Shown one piece after another: positions 8,181-17,728 of a stretch of 64,000 nucleotides of DNA. The stretch's first letter is position 1; each line of letters begins with the position of its first letter. The stretch comes from Saprospiraceae bacterium. GTDB lineage: Bacteria > Bacteroidota > Bacteroidia > Chitinophagales > Saprospiraceae. The stretch is taken from positions 1-64,000 of the forward strand of contig JAEUUP010000042.1 in the NCBI GenBank assembly GCA_016787525.1, given 5' to 3'. The notes beneath the pieces were generated by a model, which saw only the letters and a list, made by a program, of their open reading frames with translations, had not been told where the DNA came from and made no database searches. The position numbers were made by a program, and so were the translations under genes.

Positions 8181-9279
8181 ACTCCACCCGCCGATTCATC
8201 TGGCGTGTTTCTTCTGAATCGTTTGATGCAATCGGTTGTTTGTCGCCAAAACCATTGGATTTCAAACGATTAGCTACAATTCCGCCACGAATCAGATAGT
8301 CCATAACCATGGCTGCACGCCGACGACTGAGTATTAGGTTGTGGTTGGAGTCTCCAACATTGTCTGTATGCCCGATGATTTCGATTTCCAGTGTCGGATT
8401 TTCTTTCAGAATGACCACCAATTTATCTAATTCAACACTTGAACGCGGCAAAAGGTCAGATTTATTACTATCAAAATATATGTCTTTCAAGCGAACTACT
8501 TTACCTACTTCCAAATTAACCCGTGTCAAGTCGTCGTCTTTGATAGGCACGGGCAATATCGGCTCTGTTTTTTTCAAACTCACATCATCGAGGTAGTAGT
8601 AGCCAAAATTAAGGTTCGATACTGAGGGGGCCGCCATTATCATCGTCGTTTCGTCGTCGTTGAAATTGCCAATAATCAACCACTCGGCTTCCGAATCCGC
8701 TTTAAATTTTAAGGTCAATTTTTGCCAGCCTTTGGGCTTGGGTTCAATGATTTTGGCGGCAAAAGCCAAAGGTTTGACATTGATGCGCTCTTCTCCAGCT
8801 ATTTTCATTTGTTTTTTTGTCACAAATACGCCTAAATTGTTGCAGCGCAAGCCACCTTCTAAACTTGCCATCCAGATTTCAAATACATAGTTTTGACCTT
8901 CTACCAATGGCTCTTTCAACTGAATTTGCACATATTCACGACAATGAGGCTTGCCATTAGAACAACCGTAAACAGTGATGCCTGCCATACTCTGACCTGT
9001 ATGCGGCGTTTGCTTGCCAAATCCTTTTTCGGCCCAACTCGACGGTACACGCACGCGCGAACCATACACATCGGGCGACGCTGTGGTGGGTGAAGTCCAA
9101 TATTTCACAACATCATCGAAATCAGTGCCTTTGTAGTACCAACCAATGGGGAAGCCGTCAAATTCTTCAAAGCTTGGATTCGGTACAAGATTTTCTTGAC
9201 TACTCTCCGACCATGTCGTTTTAGGTTGAGCCAATAGAAAAAGAGGAGCAATAAAGGCAATTGTAAAAATTAAGCGCAT
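8161..9279 (-). CDS. OmpA-family outer-membrane protein
   Basis: 372 aa. A signal peptide (residues 1-17, ending FLLAQ) is followed by a beta-rich N-terminal domain of about 220 residues resembling carbohydrate-binding-like modules (NPSFEEFDGFP, YYYLDDVSL). A C-terminal OmpA peptidoglycan-binding domain spans about 258-372 (IYFDSNKSDLLP, IIGHTDNVG, LSRRRAAMV). The OmpA domain should tether the outer membrane to the cell wall; the ligand of the front domain is unknown. It overlaps the convergent histidine kinase gene by 20 bases. The motif copy at 8621 encodes APSV. Confidence 0.85.
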   Translation of the reverse strand: MRLIFTIAFIAPLFLLAQPKTTWSESSQENLVPNPSFEEFDGFPIGWYYKGTDFDDVVKYWTSPTTASPDVYGSRVRVPSSWAEKGFGKQTPHTGQSMAGITVYGCSNGKPHCREYVQIQLKEPLVEGQNYVFEIWMASLEGGLRCNNLGVFVTKKQMKIAGEERINVKPLAFAAKIIEPKPKGWQKLTLKFKADSEAEWLIIGNFNDDETTMIMAAPSVSNLNFGYYYLDDVSLKKTEPILPVPIKDDDLTRVNLEVGKVVRLKDIYFDSNKSDLLPRSSVELDKLVVILKENPTLEIEIIGHTDNVGDSNHNLILSRRRAAMVMDYLIRGGIVANRLKSNGFGDKQPIASNDSEETRQMNRRVEFRILKK

Positions 9280-9315
9280 GGTTTTATCACTGATTTAAGC
9301 CGTTTTCTATGATTT

Positions 9316-9358
9316 TACTGAGGGGTATGGTTTTGACATGTCAAAAATCATACCCCTC
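9316..9358. terminator. Hairpin built on a 9-mer motif copy
   Basis: GAGGGGTATG (9320-9329) pairs with CATACCCCTC (9349-9358), and the interior TTTTGACATGTCAAAA is itself palindromic, giving an almost continuous stem. The left arm is a full TACTGAGGGG copy, and the right arm continues as CCCCTCTA, a copy lacking two bases. It lies between the start of the OmpA gene and the end of the TPR gene; no strong T tract follows on either strand. Confidence 0.55.
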
Positions 9359-9406
9359 TAAAACGTTGTGCTTGCGCTTTTATGATGTTCGATGTTTTCT
9401 AAAATT

Positions 9407-10429
9407 TTACTTTTTACCCAAACGAGCCACGCCTTCAAGAGCTTTGTCGTAATCGGATTTAAACTCCAATGCCTGCTCATAATCTTTCAAAGCAGCCGCT
9501 TTGTCGCCTTTTTTCTCCGCTACTAAACCGCGATAATAGTAGGCTTTGTAGTAGGTTGGTGATGTTTTGATGCACATATCGAAGTGTTGACGGGCTTTGT
9601 CATAGTCTTTTTGCTCAAAATAGAGAAAGCCTAAATTGAAAGTCGCCGCTTCATAATCGGGGTCGTTGATGATGATTTTGCGATAAATGTCAATGGCTTC
9701 TTTCACTTTATTGTTTGATTGCAAATAAAAAGCTTTACCCATCAACGCGTTTACATCCATCGAATCTTGCAACAGAGCATTATCGAAATATTTCAAAGCC
9801 AATGGATTACCACGTTTTGTGAACAGTTGACCCAATTCAAAAAAAGCATCTTTATTCTCTGCATTCAAGTCAACCGCTTTTTGAAAGGAATTAATCGCTC
9901 TTGGCTCATCGCCTTGCTCTTTGAACACCATACCCATCAGAAAATAAGCATCCGAGTTTTGCGGGTCTTGTTTCAAGATTTTGTCAATAGTCTGCAAAGC
10001 AGAGCCATATTGTTTTGTTATGAGGTAAAATTCCGTTAATTTCAACAAAGTAGGCAACCGAGTGGGTGACAAAGATGCCGCTCGCTCCATTGTCTGCACC
10101 GCCAGACGAGATTGTGAATAATCCATATATATGTCACCCAAAAAATGGTGATAATCTACATTGTTGGAGTCCAAAGTCAAAGCATATTCCATGTCTTTGA
10201 TGGCAAAATCGTAGCCGCCTTGCTCGCCTTTTTCATTGAATAGTTTGGCTCTTTGAAAATACAAATCTGCATTTTTAGGATTTTTAAAAATCAGTTCGGT
10301 TAGTGAGTCAATGGTCGGATTACCCGTTTTACCAAATTGTGGCGCATCAGATTTTGTCTCGTTTTTACAACTTGACGCTAAAAAAATAGTAAAAAATACA
10401 AAAATGGCAGCTATTTTTATTCCTTTCAT
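9407..10429 (-). CDS. TPR-repeat lipoprotein
   Basis: 340 aa from ATG 10429; this start is chosen because the product begins MKGIKIAAIFVFFTIF and then a lipobox (LASSC, Cys at residue 20). From about residue 45 it consists of tandem tetratricopeptide repeats with typical signatures (LYFQRAKLFNEKG, AYFLMGMVFKEQGD, AYYYRGLVAEKKGD). TPR arrays are protein-binding scaffolds; as an envelope lipoprotein it probably supports an assembly process, with partners unknown. Upstream lies a CAAAATTA (minus-strand TAATTTTG) at 10465-10472, a candidate promoter, and then a motif copy and the polA terminator. Confidence 0.85.
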   Translation of the reverse strand: MKGIKIAAIFVFFTIFLASSCKNETKSDAPQFGKTGNPTIDSLTELIFKNPKNADLYFQRAKLFNEKGEQGGYDFAIKDMEYALTLDSNNVDYHHFLGDIYMDYSQSRLAVQTMERAASLSPTRLPTLLKLTEFYLITKQYGSALQTIDKILKQDPQNSDAYFLMGMVFKEQGDEPRAINSFQKAVDLNAENKDAFFELGQLFTKRGNPLALKYFDNALLQDSMDVNALMGKAFYLQSNNKVKEAIDIYRKIIINDPDYEAATFNLGFLYFEQKDYDKARQHFDMCIKTSPTYYKAYYYRGLVAEKKGDKAAALKDYEQALEFKSDYDKALEGVARLGKK

Positions 10430-10464
10430 GTCGTGTAAGATTTTTAGAACATTAAAAACGGCGA

Positions 10465-10472
10465 CAAAATTA
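10465..10472 (-). promoter_or_regulatory. TAnnTTTG -7 promoter element
   Basis: TAATTTTG on the minus strand lies 36 bases before the start of the TPR lipoprotein gene, between it and the polA terminator. Confidence 0.4.
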
Positions 10473-10503
10473 GAAAATTTTACCCCCCTCAGTAAAGCAA
10501 ATA

Positions 10504-10541
10504 AAAAAAAGTGGTTGTCAGCTAAAACAACCACTTTTTTG
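10504..10541 (-). terminator. polA terminator
   Basis: AAAAAGTGGTTGT and ACAACCACTTTTTT form a stem of about 13 bp around CAGCTAAA, flanked by A and T runs. It lies six bases beyond the polA stop and reads as an intrinsic terminator on the minus strand. Confidence 0.8.
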
Positions 10542-10546
10542 AGAAA

Positions 10547-13378
10547 TCAATGCGCTTCCAACCAATCGTTGCCTACGCCCATACCGACTTCAATCGGTAC
10601 TTTTAGGTTTGGAATCGCTGTTTTCATGCAATGTTCGATGATGGGTTTAACCGTTTCTAATTCCGTTTTAGGCACATCGAACACCAACTCGTCATGCACT
10701 TGCAGAATCATTTTTGTTTCTAAACCTTTATTTTTCAATTCTTTGTGAATATTAATCATCGCTATTTTTATCAAGTCAGCCGCCGAACCTTGTATCGGCG
10801 TATTCACTGCGACGCGTTCTGAGTTGGAGCGAGCCAATGCGTTTTTGCTATCAATGTCTCTCAGATAGCGTTTGCGTCCCATCAAAGTCGTGACGTAACC
10901 TGTTTTGCGGGCATCTTCAACCACAGTTTCCATATATTTTTTCAGACCATTGTATTGCTTAAAATAAGACTCGATTATCGTCTTTGCTTCTGCACGAGGA
11001 ATGCCCAATTGATTCGACAAATTCGTCGCACCTGCGCCATAAAGAATAGAAAAATTCACTGTTTTGGCTGCTCTGCGTTGCTCACTTGTCACTTCACTGA
11101 GGGGTACGCCATACACCTTGGCTGCCGTCGCCAAGTGAATGTCTGTACCTTGTTGGAAGGCTTCGAGCATTGCTGTTTCGTTGGCAATTTCGGCAATCAA
11201 ACGCAATTCAATTTGGCTATAATCGGCTGATAACAAAACGTGGTCAGTATCGCGGGGTGTAAAAGCCTTGCGCACACGACGACCTTCTTCAGTCCGAATC
11301 GGTATGTTTTGCAAATTGGGATTGTTAGAAGATAAACGTCCCGTCGCTGCCAATGCCTGATTGAAAGACGAATGAATACGTCCCGTTTTGGGGTTTATCA
11401 TTTTGGGCAAAGCATCCACATAGGTAGATTTTAGTTTCGTTACGCCCCGATAGTCCAAAATCGTTTGGCAAATAGGGTAGTTCGTCGCCAACTCTGCTAA
11501 GGTGTCTTCATCGGTCACGTATTGACCAGATTTACCCGTTTTTTTCCAGCGATAAGGTATTTTCAAAACATCAAACAAAATGTCACCCACTTGTTTGGGC
11601 GAACCAATATTGAATCGTGCGCCTGCTTGTTCATAAATTTTATTTTCTAACTCACTGACTTTCAATTCTAATTCGACAGAAAACTTGTTCAAATAATCAG
11701 CATCAACACGCACGCCATTGTACTCCAACTGTGTCAAAACCTCCACAAGCGGCATTTCAATGGTTTCAAATAAAGTATTGACCCCCTCAGTATTTGACAG
11801 CTTTTCTTTCAAATTTTCATACAATTGGAACGTAATATCCGCATCTTCTGCCGCGTATTCTTTTACTTTTTCAATATTCACATCGCGCATTGACAGTTGA
11901 TTTTTGCCTTTGCCAATCAATGTCTCAATCGAAACAGGTTCATATTTGAGCAATGTCGCAGACATATAGTTCATATTGTGCCGCAAATCTGGTTCGAGCA
12001 AATAGTGTGCAATCATTGTGTCGAAGTCCACACCCAACATTTCTACGCCGTACCATTTCAAGACAATCAAATCGTACTTCAAGTTCTGACCCACTTTTCG
12101 GACTTTCGGACTTTCAAAAAATGCTCTGAACTCCTCTACCATCGCTTGTGCCGCCTTTTGGTCAGCAGGAAATGGCACATAATACGCCTCATGGGCCTTC
12201 ACAGCAAAGGACATACCGACCAATTCAGCTTGATTAGCATCTACATTTGTCGTTTCAGAATCGTAAGCCACCACATCGGCTTGCATGAGTTTTTGAATCA
12301 AATCTAATCGTTTTTCAGCCGTGTCAATGAGATGATAAGTATGTTCGGTGTTGCCAATATTTTTTTCAGCGAAACTCACGTCTTGCAGAGTCAAAGTGTT
12401 TTCAGCAGGCTTATCGCTGCCTGTTATCGCACCAAAAAGGTCAGCTTGTACACCAATTTTAGAAGCTGCGGACGAAATGATTTTCTTTTCTTCAACCACA
12501 GAATGGTCTTCTGCACCCAAAATTTCGCGGGCAATGGTCTTAAATTCCAACTCTTTGAAGACATCTCCTAATTCTTCCTTATTGTAATCTGATAATTTGT
12601 AATCCTTTGCATCAAAAGTAATCGGTACATTCAAATCAATGGCAGCCAGTTTTTTAGACAAAAGACCTTGTTCTGCAAAGTTTTTCAAAATGTCTTGTTG
12701 TTTGCCCTTCAACTCATCAGCATGAGCGATGACATTTTCTAAAGTGCCATATTTTGCCAATAAAGTCGCCGCCGTTTTAGGTCCAATACCCGGTAAGCCA
12801 GGAATATTGTCCACCGCATCACCCTGCATACCGAGTATGTCCACCACTTGTTCGACACGCTCGATGCTCCAATTTTCACAAACTTCTTTCACACCCCATA
12901 CCTCGGCATCGCTCCCACTTTTTCCTGGTTTATACATAAAAATATTCTCCGAAACCAACTGCCCATAGTCTTTGTCAGGAGTCATCATAAACACCTGAAA
13001 GCCTTCTTTTTCAGCTTGTTTCGACAATGTACCAATCACATCATCTGCCTCGAAACCCTCCGATGTAACAATCGGAATATTCATACCCCTCAGTATTTTC
13101 ATAATCCAAGGCAAGCCAAAACTAATGTCTTCGGGTTGTCTGTCGCGGTTGGCTTTATAGTTTTCAAACATTTCGTGCCGAAAAGTAGGCCCCGACAAAT
13201 CGAAAGCTACCGCCAGATGGGTCGGCTGTTCACGCTTCATAACATCGAGTAAAACGCGCGTAAAACCTGAAATACAAGACACATTCCAGCCTTTTGAATT
13301 CATCAAAGGGCGTGTGATAAAGGCATAATGCGCTCGATAAACCAAAGCGTGACCGTCGAGAAGAAAGAGTTTTTTCAT
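10547..13378 (-). CDS. polA: DNA polymerase I
   Basis: 943 aa, the full three-domain form. Residues 1-290 are the 5'-3' flap exonuclease (start MKKLFLLDGHALVYR; FEADDVIGTL; GLPGIGPKTAATLL). The central 3'-5' exonuclease domain keeps the first acidic motif (VAYDSETTN), so proofreading should be active. The C-terminal polymerase shows the family-A motifs LLSADYSQIELR, RRAAKTVNFSILYG and LQVHDELVFD. It repairs gaps and removes Okazaki primers. I prefer ATG 13378 to a start seven codons upstream, because polA proteins begin at this MKKL-like position. Three 9-mer copies are inside (11096, 11783, 13086), each in a tolerant spot. Confidence 0.97.
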   Translation of the reverse strand: MKKLFLLDGHALVYRAHYAFITRPLMNSKGWNVSCISGFTRVLLDVMKREQPTHLAVAFDLSGPTFRHEMFENYKANRDRQPEDISFGLPWIMKILRGMNIPIVTSEGFEADDVIGTLSKQAEKEGFQVFMMTPDKDYGQLVSENIFMYKPGKSGSDAEVWGVKEVCENWSIERVEQVVDILGMQGDAVDNIPGLPGIGPKTAATLLAKYGTLENVIAHADELKGKQQDILKNFAEQGLLSKKLAAIDLNVPITFDAKDYKLSDYNKEELGDVFKELEFKTIAREILGAEDHSVVEEKKIISSAASKIGVQADLFGAITGSDKPAENTLTLQDVSFAEKNIGNTEHTYHLIDTAEKRLDLIQKLMQADVVAYDSETTNVDANQAELVGMSFAVKAHEAYYVPFPADQKAAQAMVEEFRAFFESPKVRKVGQNLKYDLIVLKWYGVEMLGVDFDTMIAHYLLEPDLRHNMNYMSATLLKYEPVSIETLIGKGKNQLSMRDVNIEKVKEYAAEDADITFQLYENLKEKLSNTEGVNTLFETIEMPLVEVLTQLEYNGVRVDADYLNKFSVELELKVSELENKIYEQAGARFNIGSPKQVGDILFDVLKIPYRWKKTGKSGQYVTDEDTLAELATNYPICQTILDYRGVTKLKSTYVDALPKMINPKTGRIHSSFNQALAATGRLSSNNPNLQNIPIRTEEGRRVRKAFTPRDTDHVLLSADYSQIELRLIAEIANETAMLEAFQQGTDIHLATAAKVYGVPLSEVTSEQRRAAKTVNFSILYGAGATNLSNQLGIPRAEAKTIIESYFKQYNGLKKYMETVVEDARKTGYVTTLMGRKRYLRDIDSKNALARSNSERVAVNTPIQGSAADLIKIAMINIHKELKNKGLETKMILQVHDELVFDVPKTELETVKPIIEHCMKTAIPNLKVPIEVGMGVGNDWLEAH

Positions 13379-13396
13379 TTTTAAAACAATTTTTGA

Positions 13397-13404
13397 CAAA
13401 TGTA
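13397..13404 (-). promoter_or_regulatory. TAnnTTTG -7 promoter element of polA
   Basis: TACATTTG on the minus strand lies 19 bases before the polA ATG, which would give a short leader. A 9-mer copy (13420) sits just upstream. Confidence 0.35.
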
Positions 13405-13513
13405 AAACAAAAAAATAGACCCCTCAGTATTATTGTCAAAAAACTTGGGCAGATAAAAGTAGAAGGTCTTTTTTTTATGCAAAAACACAGACATTTGCCC
13501 TCAAAAACTGCTT

Positions 13514-14362
13514 ATGCTCTCTTTTCTTAGAAAAACTTATTACGCACTCCCCCCTCAGTATCGCTTCGTTGTAAGGCGTTTGGCTTATTATCCTATTGAT
13601 ATTTGGGAGTCGTTGACAGGTAAGCGTCCACAGATGACTCCGCCGCGAGGTATGATTTATACAGGTTCGGGTGATTTTGTAAAAGCAGGTCATTGGTGGC
13701 AACAGTTTTTTGTTGAGCAGGCAGGTTTGCAACCACGTCATCGTGTCTTGGATGTGGGTAGCGGCATTGGTCGCATCGCTCGTGGTTTGACTTTTTTCTT
13801 AAAAAATACTGAGGGGGGGACTTACGACGGTTTCGATGCCATCAAATTGGGTGTGGATTGGTGTACCCAAAACATCAGTTCAAAATATCCTCATTTTCGC
13901 TTCCAATATGTGCCATTAGAAAACGATTTGTATCGGAATGATGGGCAAAATGCTGCCAATTTCACCTTTCCTTATCCTGATGATTCATTTGATTTTGTGA
14001 TTTTGACTTCTGTTTTTACCCACATGTTGCCCAATGAAGTAGAACGGTATTTATCTGAAATTCAACGCATTATGACAAGAGGTGGCGTTTGTGTCGCGAC
14101 ATTTTTTATGTTAGATGACAAAACGAGACACATTTTAACTGATAAAACAGCTTTTAATTTTCCTTACGATTATGAACATTACGCCTTGATGGACGACAAA
14201 GTGAAAGCAGCCAATGTCGCTTTTGACAATCTGTTTTTAGAAAAAATAATCAGTGAAAACGCCTTAGTTATTGAGAAAAAAATAGATGGTTTTTGGCGTT
14301 TTGGTAAGCGTGAAAATGAAGTTCAAGATTTTCAAGATGTCTTGATTTTAAAGAAGATATAG
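13514..14362 (+). CDS. Class I SAM-dependent methyltransferase
   Basis: 282 aa. The SAM-binding motif I is clear (VLDVGSGIGRIA, residues 78-89), followed by a probable motif II acid (YDGFDAIKLG) and post-motif DSFDFVILTSVFTHM, a Rossmann-fold methyltransferase of the class that includes methyltransferase domains 11 and 25. The substrate cannot be told. The N-terminal 60 residues (basic, aromatic) do not belong to the core. Start ATG 13514, divergent from polA. Two 9-mer copies (13551 as PPQY, 13808 as TEGG). Confidence 0.8.
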   Translation: MLSFLRKTYYALPPQYRFVVRRLAYYPIDIWESLTGKRPQMTPPRGMIYTGSGDFVKAGHWWQQFFVEQAGLQPRHRVLDVGSGIGRIARGLTFFLKNTEGGTYDGFDAIKLGVDWCTQNISSKYPHFRFQYVPLENDLYRNDGQNAANFTFPYPDDSFDFVILTSVFTHMLPNEVERYLSEIQRIMTRGGVCVATFFMLDDKTRHILTDKTAFNFPYDYEHYALMDDKVKAANVAFDNLFLEKIISENALVIEKKIDGFWRFGKRENEVQDFQDVLILKKI

Positions 14363-14413
14363 AGCATTGAGAACAATCTGATAAATAGTTACAAATTTTG
14401 CAGACATAAATCC

Positions 14414-14421
14414 TACCTTTG
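14414..14421 (+). promoter_or_regulatory. TAnnTTTG -7 promoter element of purH
   Basis: TACCTTTG, about 94 bases before the purH ATG, with TTTG 13 bases upstream (closer than the usual -33 spacing). A 9-mer copy at 14437 lies in the expected leader. Confidence 0.5.
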
Positions 14422-14514
14422 CGGCGGCAAAAGCACCCCCTCAGTACAAAAGCGTTTTTACAATCTAAGAAACTGATTATCAAACATTTATAAAAACTTA
14501 CAATTTTCTGATTC

Positions 14515-16104
14515 ATGTATAAAAAGAAAATTAAATCCGCCCTCATTTCCGTTTTTTATAAAGATGGTCTCGACGAAATTATCCGAGAACTTGACCGTTT
14601 GAAGGTCAAAATCTACTCAACAGGTGGCACACAGTCATTCATCGAAAGTCTTGGCGTGCCTTGTGAAGCTGTTGAAGATTTGACAACTTATCCTTCAATT
14701 CTTGACGGTCGTGTGAAAACGTTGCATCCAAAGGTTTTTGGTGGCATTTTGGCACGTCGCGAAGAAAGCCATACGGCACAACTTGAAAAATTTGACATTC
14801 CTGAAATTGACCTTGTCATTGTTGACCTGTATCCGTTTGAAGAAACAGTGTCAAAAACGACGAATGCTGAAGATATTATCGAAAAAATTGACATTGGTGG
14901 CATTTCATTGATTCGTGCAGCAGCAAAAAACTTCCAAGATGTGGTGGTTGTGCCGAGTCGCGATGATTATGCTTTCTTTTTGCAACTTTTGAAAGAGAAA
15001 AATGGCTATACCAAACTCGATGAGCGTCGCCATTTTGCGATGAAAGCGTTCAATGTGTCGAGTCATTACGATACGGCTATTTTCAAATGGTTTGTGAGTC
15101 AACAACAAGAGGCTTCGCAAATGCCAGACTTCATCAGTGAAGGCACTTTGAAACCTCAGGAATTGACTGAAAACAGTTTTTTCAAGCATTCTATTCAAAA
15201 AAATGAGCCTTTGCGTTATGGCGAAAACCCGCATCAATCGGCTGTTTTCTTTGGCGATTTGACAGAATTATTTGAAACGCTAAATGGTAAAGCATTGAGT
15301 TACAATAATTTGGTGGACGTGGATGCGGCAGTACGACTCATGCGTGAGTTTAAAAACGATAAGCCTACTTTTGCTATTTTGAAACATACAAACGCTTGTG
15401 GGGTAGCAACAAAAAATACTATTTTAGAAGCTTGGACAGCGGCTTTGGCTTCTGACCCGATTTCAGCTTTTGGTGGTATTTTGATTTGCAATACAAGCGT
15501 AGATGTTGCAACAGCAAATGAAATCAATAAACTATTCTATGAAGTGTTGATTGCGCCCGATTTTGCACCCGAAGCGTTGACCATACTGAGGGGTAAGAAA
15601 CAACGTATTTTATTGAAAATCAAAGACTTCTATCAGAGCGGAAAAGTGTTTAAGAGCTTGCTCAATGGTGTTATCCAGCAAGATGCGGATATGAGAACAG
15701 AAACCGCAAAAGACTTAAAGTTCGTCACGTCGAAACGCCCAACCGAACAAGAAATCGAAGACTTATTGTATGCCAATATTTGTGTTAAACATTTGAAATC
15801 CAATGGTATAGCCATTGTTAAAAATCGCCAACTCATCACTATGGGTTGTGGACAAACCAGTCGCATTGATGCCCTGCAACATGCTTTGGAAAAAGCTGCT
15901 CATTTTGGATTCGATGTGAGAGGAGCTGTGATGGCTTCTGAAGCGTTTTTCCCTTTCCCCGATTGCGTCGAGATTGCAGATAAGGCAGGCATTACCGCAG
16001 TTATTCAGCCTGGTGGCTCAGTCAAAGACCAAGATTCGATTGACTACTGCAATGCACATGGTGTTGCAATGGTGATGACAGGTGTTAGACATTTTTTGCA
16101 TTGA
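14515..16104 (+). CDS. purH: Bifunctional AICAR transformylase/IMP cyclohydrolase
   Basis: 529 aa. Catalyses the last two steps of IMP synthesis in purine biosynthesis. The N-terminal IMP cyclohydrolase domain (about 1-190) shows ALISVFYKDG, YSTGGTQSF and LDGRVKTLHPKVFGG; the transformylase domain carries LRYGENPHQ, ILKHTNACGVA and SDPISAFGGI. Start ATG 14515. It stands alone behind its own promoter and is closed by a terminator. The motif copy at 15585 encodes ILRG in a surface-type segment. Confidence 0.97.
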   Translation: MYKKKIKSALISVFYKDGLDEIIRELDRLKVKIYSTGGTQSFIESLGVPCEAVEDLTTYPSILDGRVKTLHPKVFGGILARREESHTAQLEKFDIPEIDLVIVDLYPFEETVSKTTNAEDIIEKIDIGGISLIRAAAKNFQDVVVVPSRDDYAFFLQLLKEKNGYTKLDERRHFAMKAFNVSSHYDTAIFKWFVSQQQEASQMPDFISEGTLKPQELTENSFFKHSIQKNEPLRYGENPHQSAVFFGDLTELFETLNGKALSYNNLVDVDAAVRLMREFKNDKPTFAILKHTNACGVATKNTILEAWTAALASDPISAFGGILICNTSVDVATANEINKLFYEVLIAPDFAPEALTILRGKKQRILLKIKDFYQSGKVFKSLLNGVIQQDADMRTETAKDLKFVTSKRPTEQEIEDLLYANICVKHLKSNGIAIVKNRQLITMGCGQTSRIDALQHALEKAAHFGFDVRGAVMASEAFFPFPDCVEIADKAGITAVIQPGGSVKDQDSIDYCNAHGVAMVMTGVRHFLH

Positions 16105-16134
16105 TAAATATTTAGTAATCTGTCTCATATAATC

Positions 16135-16174
16135 AAAAGCCGTTCTGCTTATTTGTGGTACGGCTTTTCATTTT
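16135..16174 (+). terminator. purH terminator
   Basis: AAAAGCCGT (16135-16143) pairs with ACGGCTTTT (16160-16168), followed by CATTTTG. It lies 31 bases after the purH stop. Confidence 0.7.
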
Positions 16175-16235
16175 GTCTTATGAACATATCCACATTGTGT
16201 GGAAAACAGTGTTGAAAAGTTAAATTCTCACATCT

Positions 16236-16688
16236 ATGCGTGTTGTTATCCAAAGAGTAAAAAAAGCATCCGTTACTATTGAAGGGCAAATAAAATCTGC
16301 CATTACTGAGGGGTTGCTGATATTGGTTGGCGTTGAGGAAACCGATACTGATGAAGACATCAAATGGCTGGCGGCGAAAATCGTCAATCTTAGAATTTTT
16401 GGCGATGAAAATGGCTTGATGAATCGGTCTGTCACAGATATTGATGGCAATATGCTTGTTGTCAGCCAATTTACGCTTCATGCTTCAACTAAAAAAGGGA
16501 ATAGACCGTCGTTTTTACGTGCGGCTAAACCTGATTTTGCCATACCGATGTATGAAAAATTTGTGAGCGAATTGGAAAAGCTATCGAATAAGAAAGTAGG
16601 AACAGGCGAATTTGGGGCTGATATGAAGGTAGAGTTGCTGAATGATGGACCTGTAACGATTTTGATAGACACTAAGAATAAAGAATAG
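16236..16688 (+). CDS. dtd: D-aminoacyl-tRNA deacylase
   Basis: 150 aa, the usual DTD length. The enzyme hydrolyses D-amino acids from mischarged tRNA in the cytoplasm. Both family signatures are present: SQFTLHAS (the SQFTL motif) and NDGPVTILID (the GPVT motif), and the N-terminus MRVVIQRVKKASVTIEG is typical. A 9-mer copy at 16305 encodes TEG between the first strands, where most homologues have a variable residue run. Start ATG 16236 follows the purH terminator by about 65 bases. Confidence 0.95.
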   Translation: MRVVIQRVKKASVTIEGQIKSAITEGLLILVGVEETDTDEDIKWLAAKIVNLRIFGDENGLMNRSVTDIDGNMLVVSQFTLHASTKKGNRPSFLRAAKPDFAIPMYEKFVSELEKLSNKKVGTGEFGADMKVELLNDGPVTILIDTKNKE

Positions 16689-16710
16689 GTTGTTGATAAT
16701 CAATACTTTT

Positions 16711-17514
16711 TTAAAATTTTGCTACAATATTTTTATCATCAAGGTTACACTTCATCTGTGCTGGCAAAGGTGTGCCAGATTCTTTGAGCAAAGAAACTTG
16801 ATTGTTATCTGTTGCTTTAAACTTCCAAGAATGTTGTTGATTAATACCTATTGCTAAAATAAATTCAATTTCCCAACCACCTCCAACTCGTTTTGCCCGA
16901 ATATCGTTACCACTAAATTTGGCTTGTCCTAAGTCAATCTGTACGACACCTTGTATATCTCTAAAACGTTCAGCAATCGCAGCCATATTCAAGGGTTCTT
17001 TTGAACGCAACGTGATGGCATCTTGGTTATCATTCCATTGTACATGCCGCTCAATAGCAAGGTCATATTGATCGAGTAGTTTATTAAAGTCTCGATTTGT
17101 TGTTTCAGTAATACCTTTACTGAGGGGGGCTGCCCAATCTATATTGCGGCGATAAATGACGACTAAATGGTCAATAGAAGGGTTAGGAAAAGTATGAATA
17201 TTGCAGCGTGCAATGGATTTTCCAGTTTCATCTTGTAAATAAATGTTGCATAAAGCTTTGTACAAGCTTGTCAAATTGTCCCGACTGATATTTGTGGGCA
17301 GATAACGCACATCTTCTTTTTCTGCATCAAGCCGCAAGGCAAGGCGAGCGGCATCTCGTTTGAACTGACGGTCAATTGATGTCGGTACATTTGATTTGGT
17401 TTGACTATTGGCACTGTTTTGTTTGACTGTAGCAGGCTGTGCAACCATTTCTGTTGTCGCAATAGCAAAACTGAAAAGAAAAAAATATTTGTTTCCAAAT
17501 CCAAGCATACCCAT
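16711..17514 (-). CDS. Secreted protein of unknown function
   Basis: 267 aa, not recognised. A signal-like N-terminus (FFLFSFAIATTEMVAQ, residues 11-26) is followed by a linker rich in Ser, Asn and Gln (27-50) and two presumably folded segments: one around LVVIYRRNIDW and one beta-rich C-terminal segment (GGGWEIEFILAIGINQQHSW). Start ATG 17514, with ATG two codons downstream as an alternative. First gene of a leftward-reading stretch of short envelope genes that ends at the oriC candidate, but with gaps of about 200 bases it is probably transcribed separately. Confidence 0.5.
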   Translation of the reverse strand: MGMLGFGNKYFFLFSFAIATTEMVAQPATVKQNSANSQTKSNVPTSIDRQFKRDAARLALRLDAEKEDVRYLPTNISRDNLTSLYKALCNIYLQDETGKSIARCNIHTFPNPSIDHLVVIYRRNIDWAAPLSKGITETTNRDFNKLLDQYDLAIERHVQWNDNQDAITLRSKEPLNMAAIAERFRDIQGVVQIDLGQAKFSGNDIRAKRVGGGWEIEFILAIGINQQHSWKFKATDNNQVSLLKESGTPLPAQMKCNLDDKNIVAKF

Positions 17515-17728
17515 TGTATTTTAATTGATAATAAGCTCAAACAGGCTAAAACAATGCCGTTTGAGTTATCAGAATCAAAAAGTTTGCCTTTTTTTGTGAC
17601 AAGGGTATTGTTGTAGTTTAAAAATGCTTTTCTACATAAAACATTGATTTTTAGTGCACAAAGAAAACGAACAGAGTAAATATAGTTTGATTTGTTTTCT
17701 AATTTGTGGTTGTAGTTTCTATAGTCTT

